Of a stretch of 64,000 nt of DNA, positions 1-13,261 are shown piece by piece (positions within the stretch are counted from its first letter, which is position 1; the number at the start of each line of letters is the position of its first letter). The translations under genes were made by a program, and so were the position numbers. Below the pieces are notes generated by a model. That model saw nothing but the letters and a program-made list of their open reading frames with translations, did not search any database and was not told the DNA's origin. Source of the DNA: Epiperipatus broadwayi (Eukaryota; Onychophora; Udeonychophora; Euonychophora; Peripatidae); contig JAQFVV010000056.1 in NCBI GenBank assembly GCA_028023455.1, positions 5,417,717 to 5,481,716 on the forward strand. The letters run 5' to 3'.

Positions 1-163
1 GTTTTACCATCTATAACCAAGCTCCCTGTTCCTTGAACTTTGGCGGTTTTAATTATTTCTATATATAACAGATAGATAGTTATGTTAATAAATAGATTAC
101 GCCTATACGTATATATAACTACTTGTGTAACCTTTGTTTACTGATTAAAGCTGTCCTTGAAAC

Positions 164-251
<88 letters not shown>

Positions 252-263
252 CAACAACAACAA
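164..263. repeat. (AAT)n microsatellite grading into (AAC)n
   Basis: About 28 AAT units run without visible interruption and are followed by several AAC units. This is a simple trinucleotide tract with no coding meaning. Confidence 0.97.
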
Positions 264-2124
264 TTTTTTAAATATTAAAACCAGAAAAGAATTTTGCTAG
301 CCTAATGAGAATATATTCATGCCATTATATTATTTATAATAAAGAAAGATGTTTGGTACAAATTTCCAAAAAAATTATGGAAACTGAAAATTACTTTTAG
401 TATTACAAGTCTTATCTTATACATCTAGCATTAGAGTGAAGAACTGTTTTTGTTTATCTTATCAAATCTAATAAATTTATGGATAATGCCTTATGCATGA
501 CAAGTTGTAATTTACTTCTATTCCATAATCATCTATTGTGAATCCAAATAATCACTATATGCTAAATGATGATATTAGATCCAAATTCTCGGACTAGTTT
601 TTATTCACTGGTTTTTCAGTAAAGAATGTCAAATTTTCATTTTTGGATGTTGAAAGCTTAGCAGACAATATTTTGTGAACTTTGTTTAGGATTTTTTTAA
701 CCAATAAAAATAATAGTTATTTTTAAAAAAAATTTTTTTTTTTTAAGAATATGTGAATATAAGCACTTAAAGTTTATACAAAAATAGCATTCCTTTATTT
801 TTCTTGTTAATCATATTTCAAACAGTACTCAGGTTTTTACCAAACAGTATTGGAAATACAAATTCTCTACACTAATGTATATTATACATTGTAGTAGAGT
901 ATATGTTTGTACATGTGAAATTAATATATTTACATATTTTATATTCATCCAATAATACACATACAATAAATTTGCACAAGTTAAGACTTCAGATTATGTT
1001 AAACAAAATTTAGTAAAATTTATGATTTGCAGGTATCAAATTTATGTTGCATAGAAACAATGATACATACTAAGTAAATAATAAAAGTATAGGATGAATT
1101 TTTTGAGAAGTTAATACTAGTTTTATAAATCTTTGAAAATAATTATTAAATCTTATTGAGTTTAATAGGTGTCGTATCATTGTTACCTCATTAGCTTGAA
1201 TATCAAGTATCAAAGACTACTTTACTACTAAATATTTATGAAATTAATAGTCTTTAAAAAGGTGACTACCTTCAATTGCTTAGAAAGTCAGACAAGTTTG
1301 TTTACTAATGTAAAGATATCTAAACAATTCCAATGAATTAATTAAATTAAATTTTAATTCTACTTTTTTGAGTTATGCTCTAATCAATTCAAAAACTTGA
1401 GCTTTTGAATATATCATTCTTCCTATCCATTACTATATTGTACAATGGAGAAATGAAACTGATAAAAGTCAGTTAGTACTTAATAATAAAAAAATAGTTA
1501 TTTTGACATTATTTCAAACTTGATTTACAAGTGGTAAACTTTTTACACTTACAAATTTTCCATCTCAGATAAATATATTAATGATTACCACTAATCATTT
1601 ATTAGATTAGAAATTGTAATTTCAATATAAACTTTAAATCTCGCTTAAAGATTATTACAAACCTATTTTTTAATCAAAAGTAAATACATGGAATAATTCA
1701 ACTTCATCAAATAATTCAACTTAATCTCCCTTTCTCCCTGTGTAATATCTTTTCAGATGCATAGTGGCACAATAATATTTCCTATATTTTGTTACAAACC
1801 CACCTCAAGTATATCTTACATTATGAATAATACCTCGTTTTATTGATATGCTTTGATTATAATATAATGTATATTGTTTTCATATTATAAGTGTACAATA
1901 CACATATAAGCATACATTTTTTTATATCATAGAATGCATATATAAATTAAAATTATAATATAAACAAAATTAACAAATAATAATAATGTAGTAATAATGT
2001 AGTTAATGGTAATAAATTGAGAGAACCCATTTACAAATAAATTTGTAGTATGTATGTTCACTCATTGATATTCATTCAAAAAATATAAATAATAAAAGAA
2101 CTTATTGCATTATATTTAGGTCTA
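264..2124. other. AT-rich stretch, nothing recognised
   Basis: All frames carry dense stops. I see no transposase, reverse transcriptase or tRNA-like motif, only homopolymer runs and short AT repeats. It looks like intergenic or intronic DNA. Confidence 0.6.
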
Positions 2125-2285
2125 TATATTGGACTATTTCCATCATCTAATATTAAATATTGAATGTCATTAAAACAATTTAAGTTTATTTAAATTGTCA
2201 TTTACATGCAACTGTTAGTAATAGCATGCAGATTAGTGTATACACAAGATTAAAGACATTCAATAATATTAGATGATGGAAATAT
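2125..2285. repeat. Family 2 (Penelope-like terminal repeat) short inverted copy
   Basis: The left end reads TGGACTATTTCCATCATCTA and the right end carries its reverse complement (TAGATGATGGAAAT), so the copy folds back on itself. The left arm (about 2125-2250) is the minus-strand form of the family 2 tail, recognisable by ATTCAAT, the AAATTTAAATAAA-like segment and the GTGTGCTATTACTAACAG-like segment. The right arm keeps only the last 30 bases or so. The tRNA-like part of the longer copies is absent. It is a truncated member of the family at 17332-19019 and 19220-19775. Confidence 0.75.
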
Positions 2286-4511
2286 ATATATATAAAATAT
2301 ACAAACCATTATACAGTTACAAATATCCAGTAACGCCCTCTGTTTAAAGTACTATATCTCAATAATATATATATATATATATTACTAAAAGCCAGTCAAT
2401 ACTTAGACAATCCCAATACCAATAACAATCAACAATTTCAAACTGTTGTCACAGCAACCTCCTTTTAACAAAAACTAAAATAGCTAAAATGTCATCATCA
2501 CAAACCTTCAAGCAAACACTATTGTGATATATCTTTGTCTTTATTTTTTAAATAAAATTAACAGTGACGTATCAGGCTTTGACCTTCTCAAGGGTATTAT
2601 TGTATTATAATAATCCAGTTTTATTGCAAACACTTATTCTGAATGATATTCTTTTTGTCAAGACTTTTTTCCTTATAAAAATGTAATAGCAATTTTTTTT
2701 AAGTTGTATAATTTCAACATCTATGCAATCACTCTATTTGCAGCCACTAATTTTAGATTTTCAGGTAAATTATTCATACAAATTTTATGTTTTCTGATGC
2801 AATGTGAAAACATTTAACTGGCTTTTTCCCCTGTAACTTTCATTATAGTTCTAACAAAAGATGCTTTATGAATTTGCTTAAATTTCATAAATCTTCTAGA
2901 TTTATGTTTAGAAAATATTTTATATTTTACTATGGGGAGGGGGGGTTAAAAATAAAAGATATGTACTTTTACAGCAATTTCAAAGCAAGAATTATTTATA
3001 AATATGAAGCGTTGCATTTAAATGTAATATCTAAAATTTTGAATTTAATGAGAACATTCTGAGACAAAAAGTGACTACTATCATATCATAAATTTTAATA
3101 TTTATACTTTTTTATTTATATATTTTTTTGATATAGATATAATTGAAATAGTATATAATGATATAGCATATTTGGTGTTTCACTGTGACTACACATTCTT
3201 GAAGCAAATAAGAACATTTTATCTTTTTAAATGACTTTATTTACATATTTCAAGAATGTGTAATAGTGTAGCAATTTTAAGTATATAAAAAAAAAGATTA
3301 ACTAAACATGTACTTATCAGGGTTTCCAGTTTGTGGTTGATGAGGGTTGAGCAGAGTTCCACTTTATTTATCATCTAGCTATGGATACCCAGATATCCAT
3401 TTACCAACCAATATCAAATTTTTAATAGGATTAGCTGTGGAACAACTACCTAAAACAAATCTTAAGTCTGATTCAATACTGATATAAAATTCTTAGGATT
3501 AAGTTTTAGATAGTATATTGCCAATTGAATTAGTAAGTTATTCACTATTGATTGTGTCCCTTTTTAACTTGAAAGTAAATAAGGTCCAAATAGAATATTT
3601 AAACAAACATTTAATTTATCAACTGTATAAAAAACCTGTTTGAAATATGAAATAACTTTCATTTTACAAGTATTGACTTGTTAACACTATGACATGATAG
3701 CCTTCAATTAGAAAATTCCACAGAAATAACTGAAATTGTGTGTTTTTTAAATTGTGCTTATATAGCCATTTATTGAAATATTTTGCTAATTTTGTTTTTC
3801 AAAAATAGCAAACTCATCTACTTTTTAATATTGATTTTTTTATATTACTTCAAGAAAAATTTGAACTTACTAAAAACTTAACTTTTTTTGCAATATTAAT
3901 TAAGATTTGTCATTATTTTTACACAATAATTAAAAAATAAGTATTAAAGATCAAAAGTATACATGATCACATTTTTATTTTATATGTATATGTTTTATTT
4001 TTGAAAATAGAAGGTAATTTTTAGCATAACATTAACAAAAAACACTGAAACTGATCACTTATATATTATTACTAATGCTGTATTAAGATGTTTTGAAATA
4101 TTCTAAAAATTATAAAGCAATTTTAATATTTTAAAGCAGAATTTGATAGATTTGTCAGAGATTAACATTTGTTTGTTTATGTTTTAAAACAAATTTTAAT
4201 TCAGAAAAATTTTGCTTATTTTCTGAAGTCATTCTGCTATGACCATTCATTGATGAACACATTTTTTGTTCTTATTACAAAATCATTTTTTCAATATTTG
4301 CAAAGTTAATATATAATTTTTTAGAATTTTTCATTTGTAAATGCATATTTTTACGAAATTAAGTCCAGTTTATTGAACTGTTATGTAGAATAATGATTTA
4401 ATACTAAAGTCAAAAGTTGAAAGCTTGCAAAAAGTGTCACTAGGAGACCAATAAACCTGATGCATTGCAGGAGGATTAAACCTATAATTAATTATTATTA
4501 AAAATATAGTA
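2286..4511. other. AT-rich stretch, nothing recognised
   Basis: It holds a (TA)n run near 2360-2383 and many poly-T and poly-A runs. Short ORFs such as 2868-3062 have biased Lys/Phe/Tyr composition and no motif, as expected for chance ORFs. No element boundary is convincing. Confidence 0.55.
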
Positions 4512-5237
4512 TTAATACTTTCTGTGATTTTTACGATGCTTTGAGTCATTCAAATCCTGTCATTTTTAATGCTACAGTAAAAATTTTACCGTCATTTTAA
4601 AGGTTATAAAAAGTTCTGTAAGGTGCTGCCCTCTCTTAAATTATTTTACAAGTAAAAAATCAATAAAACTGATGTAAAGGTTTAACAAAGGGAGGAGGCA
4701 GTCCATTCTAAGCATTGATTGGCTCTCCACTATTGAGGACAAAAGAATTCACTTGTCAATAACTTGAACTGTTACAATTTCTTTTCTTTCATTTCAAAAG
4801 TGGTAAATGAATGCTTTAGACCATTTTAAAAGTATTTTTTGACATATTATAAATTATTTTGACAAAATATGCTAAAAATAAAATTATTAGAGAAAAATAT
4901 ATAAGATTTTCGTAAAAATTATTTATTTTTCGGGAAATGTAAAACTGAGAAAGAAATCACTGATGTCACAATACTTTTTAGTTGGTTACTGACATTCGTT
5001 TTACATTTGCTGCTGTCAAATATTTTTATAATTATAAATAAAAAATTATTTTTGAAAAAACTTTCGTTCACATTCATAACCTGACAAATTATTAATATAC
5101 TTTTTACAAACAAAACTAAAGTGAATATAATATTAAAAGATGAATATATTTTGACATTGAGTTTGTGAGTTGATCAATTAAAAGTTTAGATTTTTACCTC
5201 ACTCAGCCAATAAAGTAATCAGTGCTCAAAAGGTTAA
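4512..5237. mobile_element. TTAA-target non-autonomous DNA element (family 3), piggyBac-like ends
   Basis: This 0.7-kb segment begins at TTAATACTTTCTG and ends ...GCTCAAAAGGTTAA, so both boundaries coincide with TTAA, the target of piggyBac-type transposases. Long stretches recur in the 45620-47122 element, for example the run around TTTAGACCATTTTAAAAG and the CATAACCTGACAAATT stretch near the right end. That pair defines a repeat family. There is no transposase ORF, so it would be a non-autonomous relic. The right end is well supported by the second copy. The left end is less sure, and superfamily assignment rests only on TTAA plus the CCTTT-like terminus. Confidence 0.5.
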
Positions 5238-5385
5238 AAAAAGAAAATAACACTTTTTAAAATATATATTATTTAAAATAATATATTATTGGAAAGCATA
5301 ATTAATTATAATATTAATACATTTTAGAACTAAAACTTAAAGTATTATGAATGAATGCAATTAACCTCCCATTATAGTTCATATT

Positions 5386-5550
5386 TAGGCCCAGAAAGAG
5401 ACCACATGTGAGATGGATGGATAAAATAAGAAAGTGTGCAGGGTGATGTGGAGAAGAGAAGCTAAAGATTGGAGAAGATGGATTGAACTTGGAGAGACCT
5501 TCGTCCTGCAGTGGATTGATAATGGTTGTTGATAATGATGATGATAGTTC
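5386..5550 (+). pseudogene. RTE-like LINE 3' end fragment
   Basis: The translation carries the C-terminal signature of RTE-like LINE ORF2: an arginine-rich segment PRKRPHVRWMDKIRKCAG, then (with a frame slip) the region matching ANNRRRWIKLGETF in the 15590 copy. It ends in GATTGATAATGG followed by a GATGATGATGAT simple tail, typical of RTE 3' termini. Only about 50 codons remain, so this is a 5'-truncated dead copy. Confidence 0.75.
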
Positions 5551-7549
5551 ATATTTAAGTTTAAAAAAGTGCTTAAATGCTTTCATTCAGATTATATATT
5601 TTATTATACTATTTGATAAATACTAAAATATTCCAAGCAACTGAAATTGGCTCTAATTTTGGATATTTGTAGACTTCATATGGCTTGGGAATTTATTTAG
5701 TGCTCAGCATTATGGAAATTTTAGTTTAAATACTAATTTTTATCCATGAAGTTTATTTTTCCATTATTAATAATATACAAATAATACAACACAGAATAAA
5801 AATATAGTAAGTAAACCAAGTATATTAAATAGAGGGATTTGAACTTAGAATTATCAGTCTATACTTATCCTCCACTCTATTTCTAATAACTAATACACTT
5901 GACCACACACATGTGAAAAAAATAAATAATCCTCAATATATATATATATATTTCATGTAGAACCAGCACTCATCCTAAGTTCAAATTCTTCTATTCACCA
6001 TAGTACATATGGAGTATATTGAATAAATAGGGTAAACCCTGTTTACTTAATTTAATATATTTTTATTTTCTGCTATAGTATTTTCATAAATCACTGTTCA
6101 AAATCCATTTAAAAATTCTCTGCCAATGAGTTGCTGCCAAACAATTTCTTAGGTTCAAAGTCTGCTTTGATGTGGAAATCATTCATAGAAAGTGTTTAAA
6201 TTTGATTTTAGTTGCTTTTGGCAATAGATATTATATATGTGTGTATGTATTCACAACTTTTGGATTTAATTAATTTCATGTGTTGATTTTACTTTCATTT
6301 AATAAGAAAATCTATAACAGTGTTTTATCTTATCTTAAAAAAAAAGTCACGTTATATATGACTTGCTTTATTAATTATTATCTTATCTTATTTAATAAAC
6401 CTTCATAAAAAAAGTCTGAACTTTTTTGCCCTCATTTACCTTACTTCTAATTACTTTATTTCTTTTTTACCTGTTTTATTTATTCTCATATTTGCTAACT
6501 ATAAATATTTATATTGAACTGCATGATGATATTGGTGCCCTGTATTTACAATCACATTAATAACAAAACATTTTAAATTGTCAAAACAATTATAAATTGT
6601 TTTATTTTAATATATTATAAACACCATAAATAAAAAGATAAAAATAAAATAGAGCTGATGTACTGAAGATGAAACCCCTGAATCAAAGACACTCAACATA
6701 ATATGGAGGATAACCCAAATATATTTTTCACAAATCTATAATACTACTCGAAATGTTGTGTAATTACTAACCTGTATTGTCTGTCTATTTGTGTGTTATT
6801 ACTAACGAATTGTTTGTATTTGAAAAGTTTAAATAAAGTTTATAATTGTTAATATATGAAAAAATAAATTCAAAGATGCAAGGAAATTTCTATTTCAACA
6901 TGGAACATATTAAATTGTAACCAAGTAAAGCATGTTATGGGGAACATAGAAATGCATTATTTACTTGTAACTTCTTATGAAATAAGGTAGTGTGGTCCAG
7001 AATATTTTAGACTAGAAGAACAGCTACCTATCTGCTATTAAAACCAAATACCATAAAAGTAAAATGACAAAATTTTAATTGTTAATAGAAATATTGCAAG
7101 AACTATCTGAGAATACAATTCTATGTATTACTGATTAAGAGTTATTTGATTTTTGGGCCAGTCTTTAATATAATATAAATCAATGCCCCAATAGCTGAGG
7201 TAAATGATGAATAAATTACTAAAAACATGTTTTTATATAAATTGACAAAACTTGCCAGAAATTTTAATTTTATTGATGACTGAATGGAATTAAAAACCAG
7301 ACATAAGTAAAAGAATCTATCAATATCTAATTTTAACAACAAAAAAAAAGTAATAATACATTGACATTAATAAATAAAGCTTATAGAAGACAGATATATC
7401 ATATTCTTGCTTTTCACTAATAACCTTTCAACAGAGTGACATTTGCATTCTTTTCCTTAGTAACACATTTTGTAATCATTCCACATTTGATTCAATATTA
7501 AATCATTATTTTATATTAGAATGTAATAAACTGAACTTGATTTGTTAGA
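5551..7549. other. AT-rich stretch with one short dispersed repeat
   Basis: No gene is recognised. The part at about 5875-5990 (CTAATAACTAATACAC... through TATATTTCATG...) resembles 43680-43765 and is probably a piece of a dispersed repeat with an internal (TA)n. The rest shows only poly-A/T and short AT repeats. Confidence 0.5.
5875..5990. repeat. Dispersed repeat shared with 43680-43765
   Basis: Both places read in order CTAATAACTAATACAC, then ACATGTGAAAAA, then GATAAAT/AATAAAT, a short (TA)n run, TTTCATG and a segment ending in ACTCATC/ACTCATG. I cannot assign it to a known class. Confidence 0.5.
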
Positions 7550-7560
7550 AATATAAATAT

Positions 7561-7935
7561 AAACAAGGCAAAACTCTCCATACAGTAATGCCACCCTGTG
7601 TCAACCAGAGTAATCAATGGATGCCAGAAGGCTGGTGCATAAAATCCCTATCTAATGCCTACTCATCCAATATCCCCAGACTAGTTTCTAGTATGTGTCC
7701 TTCGTCAGTGAGGAGCTTTGGATCTGAGAGCACTGACAAAGGCCACAAGCCAGAAACTACTCTGGGGATATTGGATGAGTAGGCATTAGATAGGTATTTT
7801 ATGCACAAGCCTTCTGGTATCCATTGATTACTCTGGTTGGCACATGGTGGCATTACTGTATGGAGAGTTTTGCTTTGTTTATAAACAATTATGTGCTAGT
7901 ATAAGAGATGGTGATCATGTGATGCTTTATGGTTT
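7561..7935. mobile_element. Family 1 hammerhead element, head-to-head inverted copy
   Basis: The left half (7561 to about 7733) is the family 1 unit on the minus strand. The right half (about 7734-7935) is the same unit on the plus strand. Both outer ends are the unit's 3' end: the left starts GGCAAAACTCTCC after a short lead, and the right ends GATCATGTGATG...GGTTT. The inversion junction falls inside the ribozyme segment. The element is flanked by the direct repeat AAATATAAATA (about 7550-7560 and 7936-7946), a likely target-site duplication. There is no protein-coding capacity; the ORF-like frames here are antisense shadows of the repeat. Confidence 0.85.
7667..7721 (-). ncRNA. Hammerhead ribozyme motif, type I, degraded stem II
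   Basis: On the minus strand the order is CTCCTCA, CTGACGA (fits CUGANGA), a stem II segment, GAAAC, TAGTC, TGGGGA. Stem I TCCTCA pairs with TGGGGA with one G-U wobble, and CCAA/TTGG can pair further out. Core bases are all present, but stem II (AGGA...ACTA) is poorly paired, so activity is doubtful. The facing plus-strand copy at 7733 has CTGACAA and CTC in place of GTC and is broken. Confidence 0.7.
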
Positions 7936-7949
7936 AAATATAAATATAC

Positions 7950-10900
7950 AAATAAAAAATATTCTTAAAAAAAGCAATATTTAAACTTTGAAAATATTGA
8001 AAAAATAATAAAGTGAATACCCAATATGGACACTGAATTTTTTTTTTTAATGAACTGTGTGAAGAAATGCAACCAAGTGGCCAACTTTATAAAATTAATG
8101 AAATCTTTATTGACCAAAATTTATTTTTAAAATGGAATGAATAATGGGGAAACCCTGATAAATCTATAAAATTCTGCTTTAAAACTTAGAATTGCATTTA
8201 TACTGTTTAGAATATAACAAAGATCAAACCATGATTTTGATAAAGGAGTTAGCGATCAGTTTGAGGTGCCATCATATTGGCATAGTTTTTTTTACTAGTG
8301 TTATGCCATAATTTTGTTAACTTCTATTTTAGATATAAAACATGTATGTATAAAATAAAACTGTAATCATGTACATTTTCTTATTTAATAATTACTATAC
8401 AATTATTGTGTGAAATAATTATAATTTTTTTAATAAACTATGCAAGAATTAACTTTTACTATTCTAAAAATCTTCTTGAAATAATCATGCATTATCTTGA
8501 GTTATCCAGCACCTGAAGACTGGACTAAATTACTTTGATTTTATCAACTTTTGTAAAATACTGACCCCTTCAGAATTTTTTAAATTAATGAATCTAAGTT
8601 TATTAGATCATGGTTTTGCTGTTTTGTTGTTTTTTTTTTGTTGTTTTTTTTTTAAAAAAAAAAAAGAAAGGAAAATATCATTACAAATAGCCACAAAAAC
8701 ACAAAGTTAAGTGAACAACAAGCAACACCAAATTACATTTTTAATAATAAAAGCATATTCAGCAATGAGCTGTAAAATAAATTATAAATACCTCAAGTAT
8801 AAACATAAACAAAACTTAGAAAAACCCAATGCTTGTTCTGGGTTCTAAATAGAAAGCAGAGAATATGTATATCTCTGTAGAGATATCAAAATCAATTATT
8901 TGACTTTTTTCATCTAAACAAAATCATAAAGAGACCTTTAAATTTTCACATTTGACAGATTTAATTATTTTAGCATGAACTATGATTTGCACACTAATAT
9001 TTTAAATTGAATGTTGAATATATACGTGATAACATAATACTATTAATAATGTAATAAATATATATATATACACATTTAAAAATAAAATTATGGTATTGTG
9101 AGTTTTCAAGTAAGTCAAAATGGCAGCCTGTATTTTTGATAAATCTACAGCTTGGGGGGGGGGGTCAAATGTTTATAAAAAATGCCTACTAGAAAACGTG
9201 ATATTTAATATCTACATTTTATTTTTTATTATTGTTATTTAAAAAAAGAAATCATTGTGGAAAAATTAATTACAATATTTATTTATTTATTTATTTTTTT
9301 TAAAAAAACTTATTAACAAAAAAAATTAAAAGATATATTAATACGATATTTACACTTTATTTCTGTAAGTGGCATTCAATCATATCATGACCATTAATAC
9401 ACACTTTGAGGGAGAGAAGGATTTTGTACCTTTGAAAATAGTTCATTGCATCACATTCTGTGACAGAAAGGTTCCAAATTTTTATCATTATGGTAATTAA
9501 ACCAAAAAAACTGCAGTCAAAAAGGAACGCACTGAATTGAACCATAGTATGACTATATTAAGAGCGTCCCGTCGCTTCACATGTTATAATAAAATAAAAT
9601 AAAAATTGAATTAACGCTTTTTAAAATTTATCAAAATTTATTCCTTTTTTTTTTTTTTAAATTTAATAATCGATTCATTAATTTTGTTTTAATTTAACAA
9701 CTAACACATCTTCAGTACATTATAGACTCTTGAAACTACATTAATCAAAAATAGAGGGTTTACTTGAAAATTCCCAAGTACCAAAATTAGTGGAGAAAAC
9801 AAGTCAATAAATTAATAGACTTAATTGGCACGACACAGTTTTTATTTTATCTTTTAATATATTTTTCGCCTAGAAAATATTTTGACTTGGCAAAACATTC
9901 TAAACCAAAAACTTTAAAAGTAGAAAAAAATTGAAATGAATAAATTTATTTTTAAATCATTTGACATGACATTGCAACAATTTACATTTTTTTTTAAAAA
10001 AAAAGAATCTTCATGCAAAAATGAAGGAATGGAAAGAAACCCGTCTAAATTTACATTAAATATTTGTTTAAAGTTTCTAAGCTATACTAGTGTTTTAAAA
10101 ACATGAAGTCTAAATTAAGAAGAATGAGAATAAAAATTAAACAGTTAATTTAGTTTTAATGTTAAAAAAGTTGCTAACCTAAGATGCTTCAAATTTCACA
10201 AACCTATATTATGAAACCTGATCAAGATTTTTCGACCAATAAAAAGTATCATTTGGATTAATACACACTTAATATATTACACAAAGTCTCTGAATGTAAG
10301 GATTTACTATAGCAATCACTGCAAGTATGTGCTTAATAATTTGAAAAATACACAATTGTTCCCTTTATTAATCTTTCAAAATGGTGGCTATTTTCTTAAA
10401 ATAATTTTTTTACTTGTTTTAAATTTATTCAATATGTTAATAATTATTATGTTATTCAAAATATTTTTTATGCCTTAAAAATTTTAGTCATTGGAGCATA
10501 CACAATAATTAAATGAGCATATCCTAATATTACACAAATAAAATTTTAAACTGCAATAAGACACTCAATCAAAACCTTACAGGTCTTTTTTCATTGATTG
10601 ATCTGCCATTATCTTAAACTTCCTTCTCTTAGAAGATAATAATAAGAGTTATATAAGATTTAAATTATAATAGATTATCTTAGCTGCTAGAGCTGTCCTT
10701 CTTTCAGATCTTGAAGAGTTTTTGTCAAGTAAAATTTGCATGCTCCATATTCCTGTACTGAGAAAAAATAAATGTAAAATATTTGTTTTTATTACTACCC
10801 CTATTTTATACTTTACTATTGTTACCGATATTACAATTATTTCTATTACTTTGTTGAGTAATCTGCCAGGCATTAAAATCTAGTTAGACTGGGTGAGACA

Positions 10901-11569
10901 GGCCATTTTTAAATTATTTTTTCTAAGATCCTTACATCTCCATAGTTTGCAGAGGAAATTCTAAAATAAAGACTGCAACAAACATACTGCTTTTGCTGAA
11001 TTGAAACTTATGTACAGCATGACTCAGCAATAGCTTAACTTCGAGCAAAGACAAAACTAACATATCCAGTCTTGTCAAATTAGCAAATGAAAAAGTATGT
11101 TCGACTTAGAATTAAAGCATCAGTTAAAGTATGGAGACATGGTTTTACAACACACAATTCCACTATTAAAGTTGATATGGGAAAATGACAAATAACATAA
11201 ATGATTCATGACAATTAAATCCTATACTAACAAATGACTGAAAAGAGGAAAAAAAGAACTGCATAAAAAATTACTTGTAATTAAAATAGTACTTAGCATT
11301 GATAAATCAAAAGTCTTATTCTACAAGGCAATAGAAAACACTTTTGATTAAACACTTTTATTGATTATTCACAGTTAAATTTTATATCTGAAAGTGATTC
11401 CACTATCTATCAGCAGCCTGAGTAAAGTATGTGACTGCAATCAACTAACACATATTACTTTTATGTAAATAACTTCTTTCACAGTTATAAAGAGACTATA
11501 AATAAATTGCTTTACAGTTGTGGCAAACCACCAGTGATAGTTTTTAGATGCTCCACTTGTTTTCAAGCA

Positions 11570-11599
<30 letters not shown>
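7950..11599. other. AT-rich stretch, nothing recognised
   Basis: I find no element boundary or protein motif. Noted are poly-T/A runs around 8630-8665, a G9 run near 9154, a short (TTTA)n run near 9279 and a (TA)n run near 9057. Confidence 0.5.

Positions 11600-11600
<1 letters not shown>
11568..11600. repeat. (TA)n/(TG)n dinucleotide tract
   Basis: A pure TA run passes directly into TGTGTGTG, then into the hairpin at 11600-11686. Confidence 0.85.
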
Positions 11601-11686
11601 ATTTTTGGGGGAAAACCGTGTGTTATTTTCTATTATATACGGATAATAAATAATAGAAAATAAGACATGGTTTTACCCCAAAAATC
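11600..11686. repeat. Hairpin / palindromic miniature element
   Basis: The arm 11600-11636 (GATTTTTGGGGGAAAACC...TATTAT) is matched by its reverse complement at 11649-11686, with about 12 bases between. Four mismatches or so over 37 positions. It could be a very small MITE or a hairpin left by inverted duplication. No target duplication was identified. Confidence 0.7.
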
Positions 11687-11851
11687 ATTAATCTAATAAT
11701 GTATTCAATAGACCTTTCATAAAAACTCAAAAAGTAGGAGTGTCTTGATTTGGAAACAAATATCCAAACTTTCCCCAAAATATAAATTTAATGAGATTAT
11801 ATATTTGATCATACATATTTACATCAAATTAGTAAAAGTAGGTTAGAAATA

Positions 11852-12301
11852 TACTACATACAGTAGCACCACTCAGTGGAAGCCAGAGTAATCAATGGAT
11901 GCAGGAAGGTTTGTGCATAAATTCCCTATCTAGTGCTTACTCATACAATATCCCCAGACTAGTTTCTAGCTTGTGGCTTTCATCAGTGGGGAGCTTTAGA
12001 TCTGAGAGCACTGAACTTAGATCTTAGGTTTTAATGCATTCCTCTAGAAGCCACCTTTTACTTTTTGAGCTAACTATAAAGTTTTGAGTCCAAAATGAAG
12101 CAAAGCTCATTAGCTTGTATAGTTGTACAGATCTTAACTTAGTTCAGCATCCATACTTTTTGGTGTCTTTGATTCTTTAATAACCACAGTCACCATAATT
12201 ATATTAACTTGCACTGAGTGATGCTACTGGATGGAGAGTTTTGCGTCTGTAAAAAAACAGCTTGTGTAAGTATAAAGAACGGTGGTCGTGTGATGAAAAT
12301 T
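11852..12301. mobile_element. Family 1 hammerhead element, inverted copy
   Basis: From 11852 to about 12205 the family 1 unit runs on the minus strand, through the ribozyme and into the unit's 5' part (segments GATCTTAGG, the GAAGCAAAGCTC region and TTTGGTGTCTTTG). From about 12206 the orientation flips to plus for the last part of the unit (CACTGAGTGATGCTAC, GGAGAGTTTTGC, CGTGTGATG). The flanking direct repeat GGTTAGAAATA is at 11841-11851 and 12302-12312. The copy is diverged by substitutions and small indels from the 25 kb array. Confidence 0.83.
11951..11992 (-). ncRNA. Hammerhead ribozyme, type I, intact core
   Basis: The minus strand reads TCCCCA, CTGATGA, AAGC-CACAA-GCTA, GAAAC, TAGTC, TGGGGA. 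Stem I is fully Watson-Crick (TCCCCA/TGGGGA). Stem II keeps pairing although two bases differ from the 25 kb copies (A-U in place of G-C), a paired change that favours real RNA structure. Stem III is the palindromic ACTAGT, one or two pairs in the monomer, as in minimal or dimer-forming hammerheads. Expected cleavage is after the C of GUC. Confidence 0.82.
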
Positions 12302-12312
12302 GGTTAGAAATA

Positions 12313-13260
12313 AGTGCTAAGTTTCTCTAAATATAATATTCTGAATCAGTAATTAGTTTTACAGTTATTAACAGAATAACTCGCCATGAATATGGAACTG
12401 TAGACTATCCCGAAAGCGCTTGGCAGTAAAAATTTTGACAATTTATTAATAGCTTCATTAACTGTGCTCAGAGCACATATATATATTAATTTATTTAAGC
12501 GTTAATGAAGTAAAATCTTAACTATTTCAATAAACATTTGAATCATTTATTGTTCAGAAATTCATAAAAGATCAAATATATAAAATAACAGAAATACATC
12601 TATAATCTTTAAGATCTTCAGCTTCAGGGTCTGCCACTAAACTACAGGGCAAAAAATAATCAAATAGTTTGTTATTCTGGAGTTCATCTGAAGTGGCAGG
12701 ATTCAGTATCATCTATAGATCTTGAGGTTATCATAGACAAAAAACTTTCAAGCTAACAAAACATTCACATAGAAAAAAAATAGACGAATCTGAAATAAGG
12801 GCTGCTGTCTTCTGCCTTTACATTTTATTAATTGTTTAAATAACTGAGTTTAAGTAATGGACAAACACCAATGTTCTGGAAGTTGAAAAGCACAATAGTT
12901 TCATTTCATTTCATTAGGCCAAAGTATGTTTCCTTCTCATTGCCTTTAGTTGAGTTCTGATTTTAATGATGCTAAAACATCACAAACCCATAAACAATTG
13001 ACCAAACACATATTCTTTACCATCTTGGTATGAGAGATTGTCAATCTCTTAAATGTTTGATGTTTTTTTTTCTTTTGATTTTAATCTTCTAGAGTAAGCT
13101 GATATATATCTCTTTCTTAATTTACATTTTTTATACATCTTCCACTATATAGAAAACTGTATAGAAATATGTTATCTTCCCAAAAAAGCAAATCATTTGG
13201 ATATTATTATAAAAAAGTAATATATAATAATTGATTGACTGTAAATTTTTTGTTTGTCTT
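12313..13260. other. AT-rich stretch, nothing recognised
   Basis: All frames are stop-rich, and no repeat signature shared with other parts of the window was found. Confidence 0.5.
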
Positions 13261-13261
13261 T

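Noticed and set aside
9546-9580. Element border near GAGCGTCCCGTCGC
   Set aside because: A short GC-rich patch only; no inverted partner or direct repeat was found around it.
11600-11686. Transcription terminator hairpin
   Set aside because: The organism is clearly eukaryotic and the stem is too long and imperfect. A miniature element or inverted duplication fits better.
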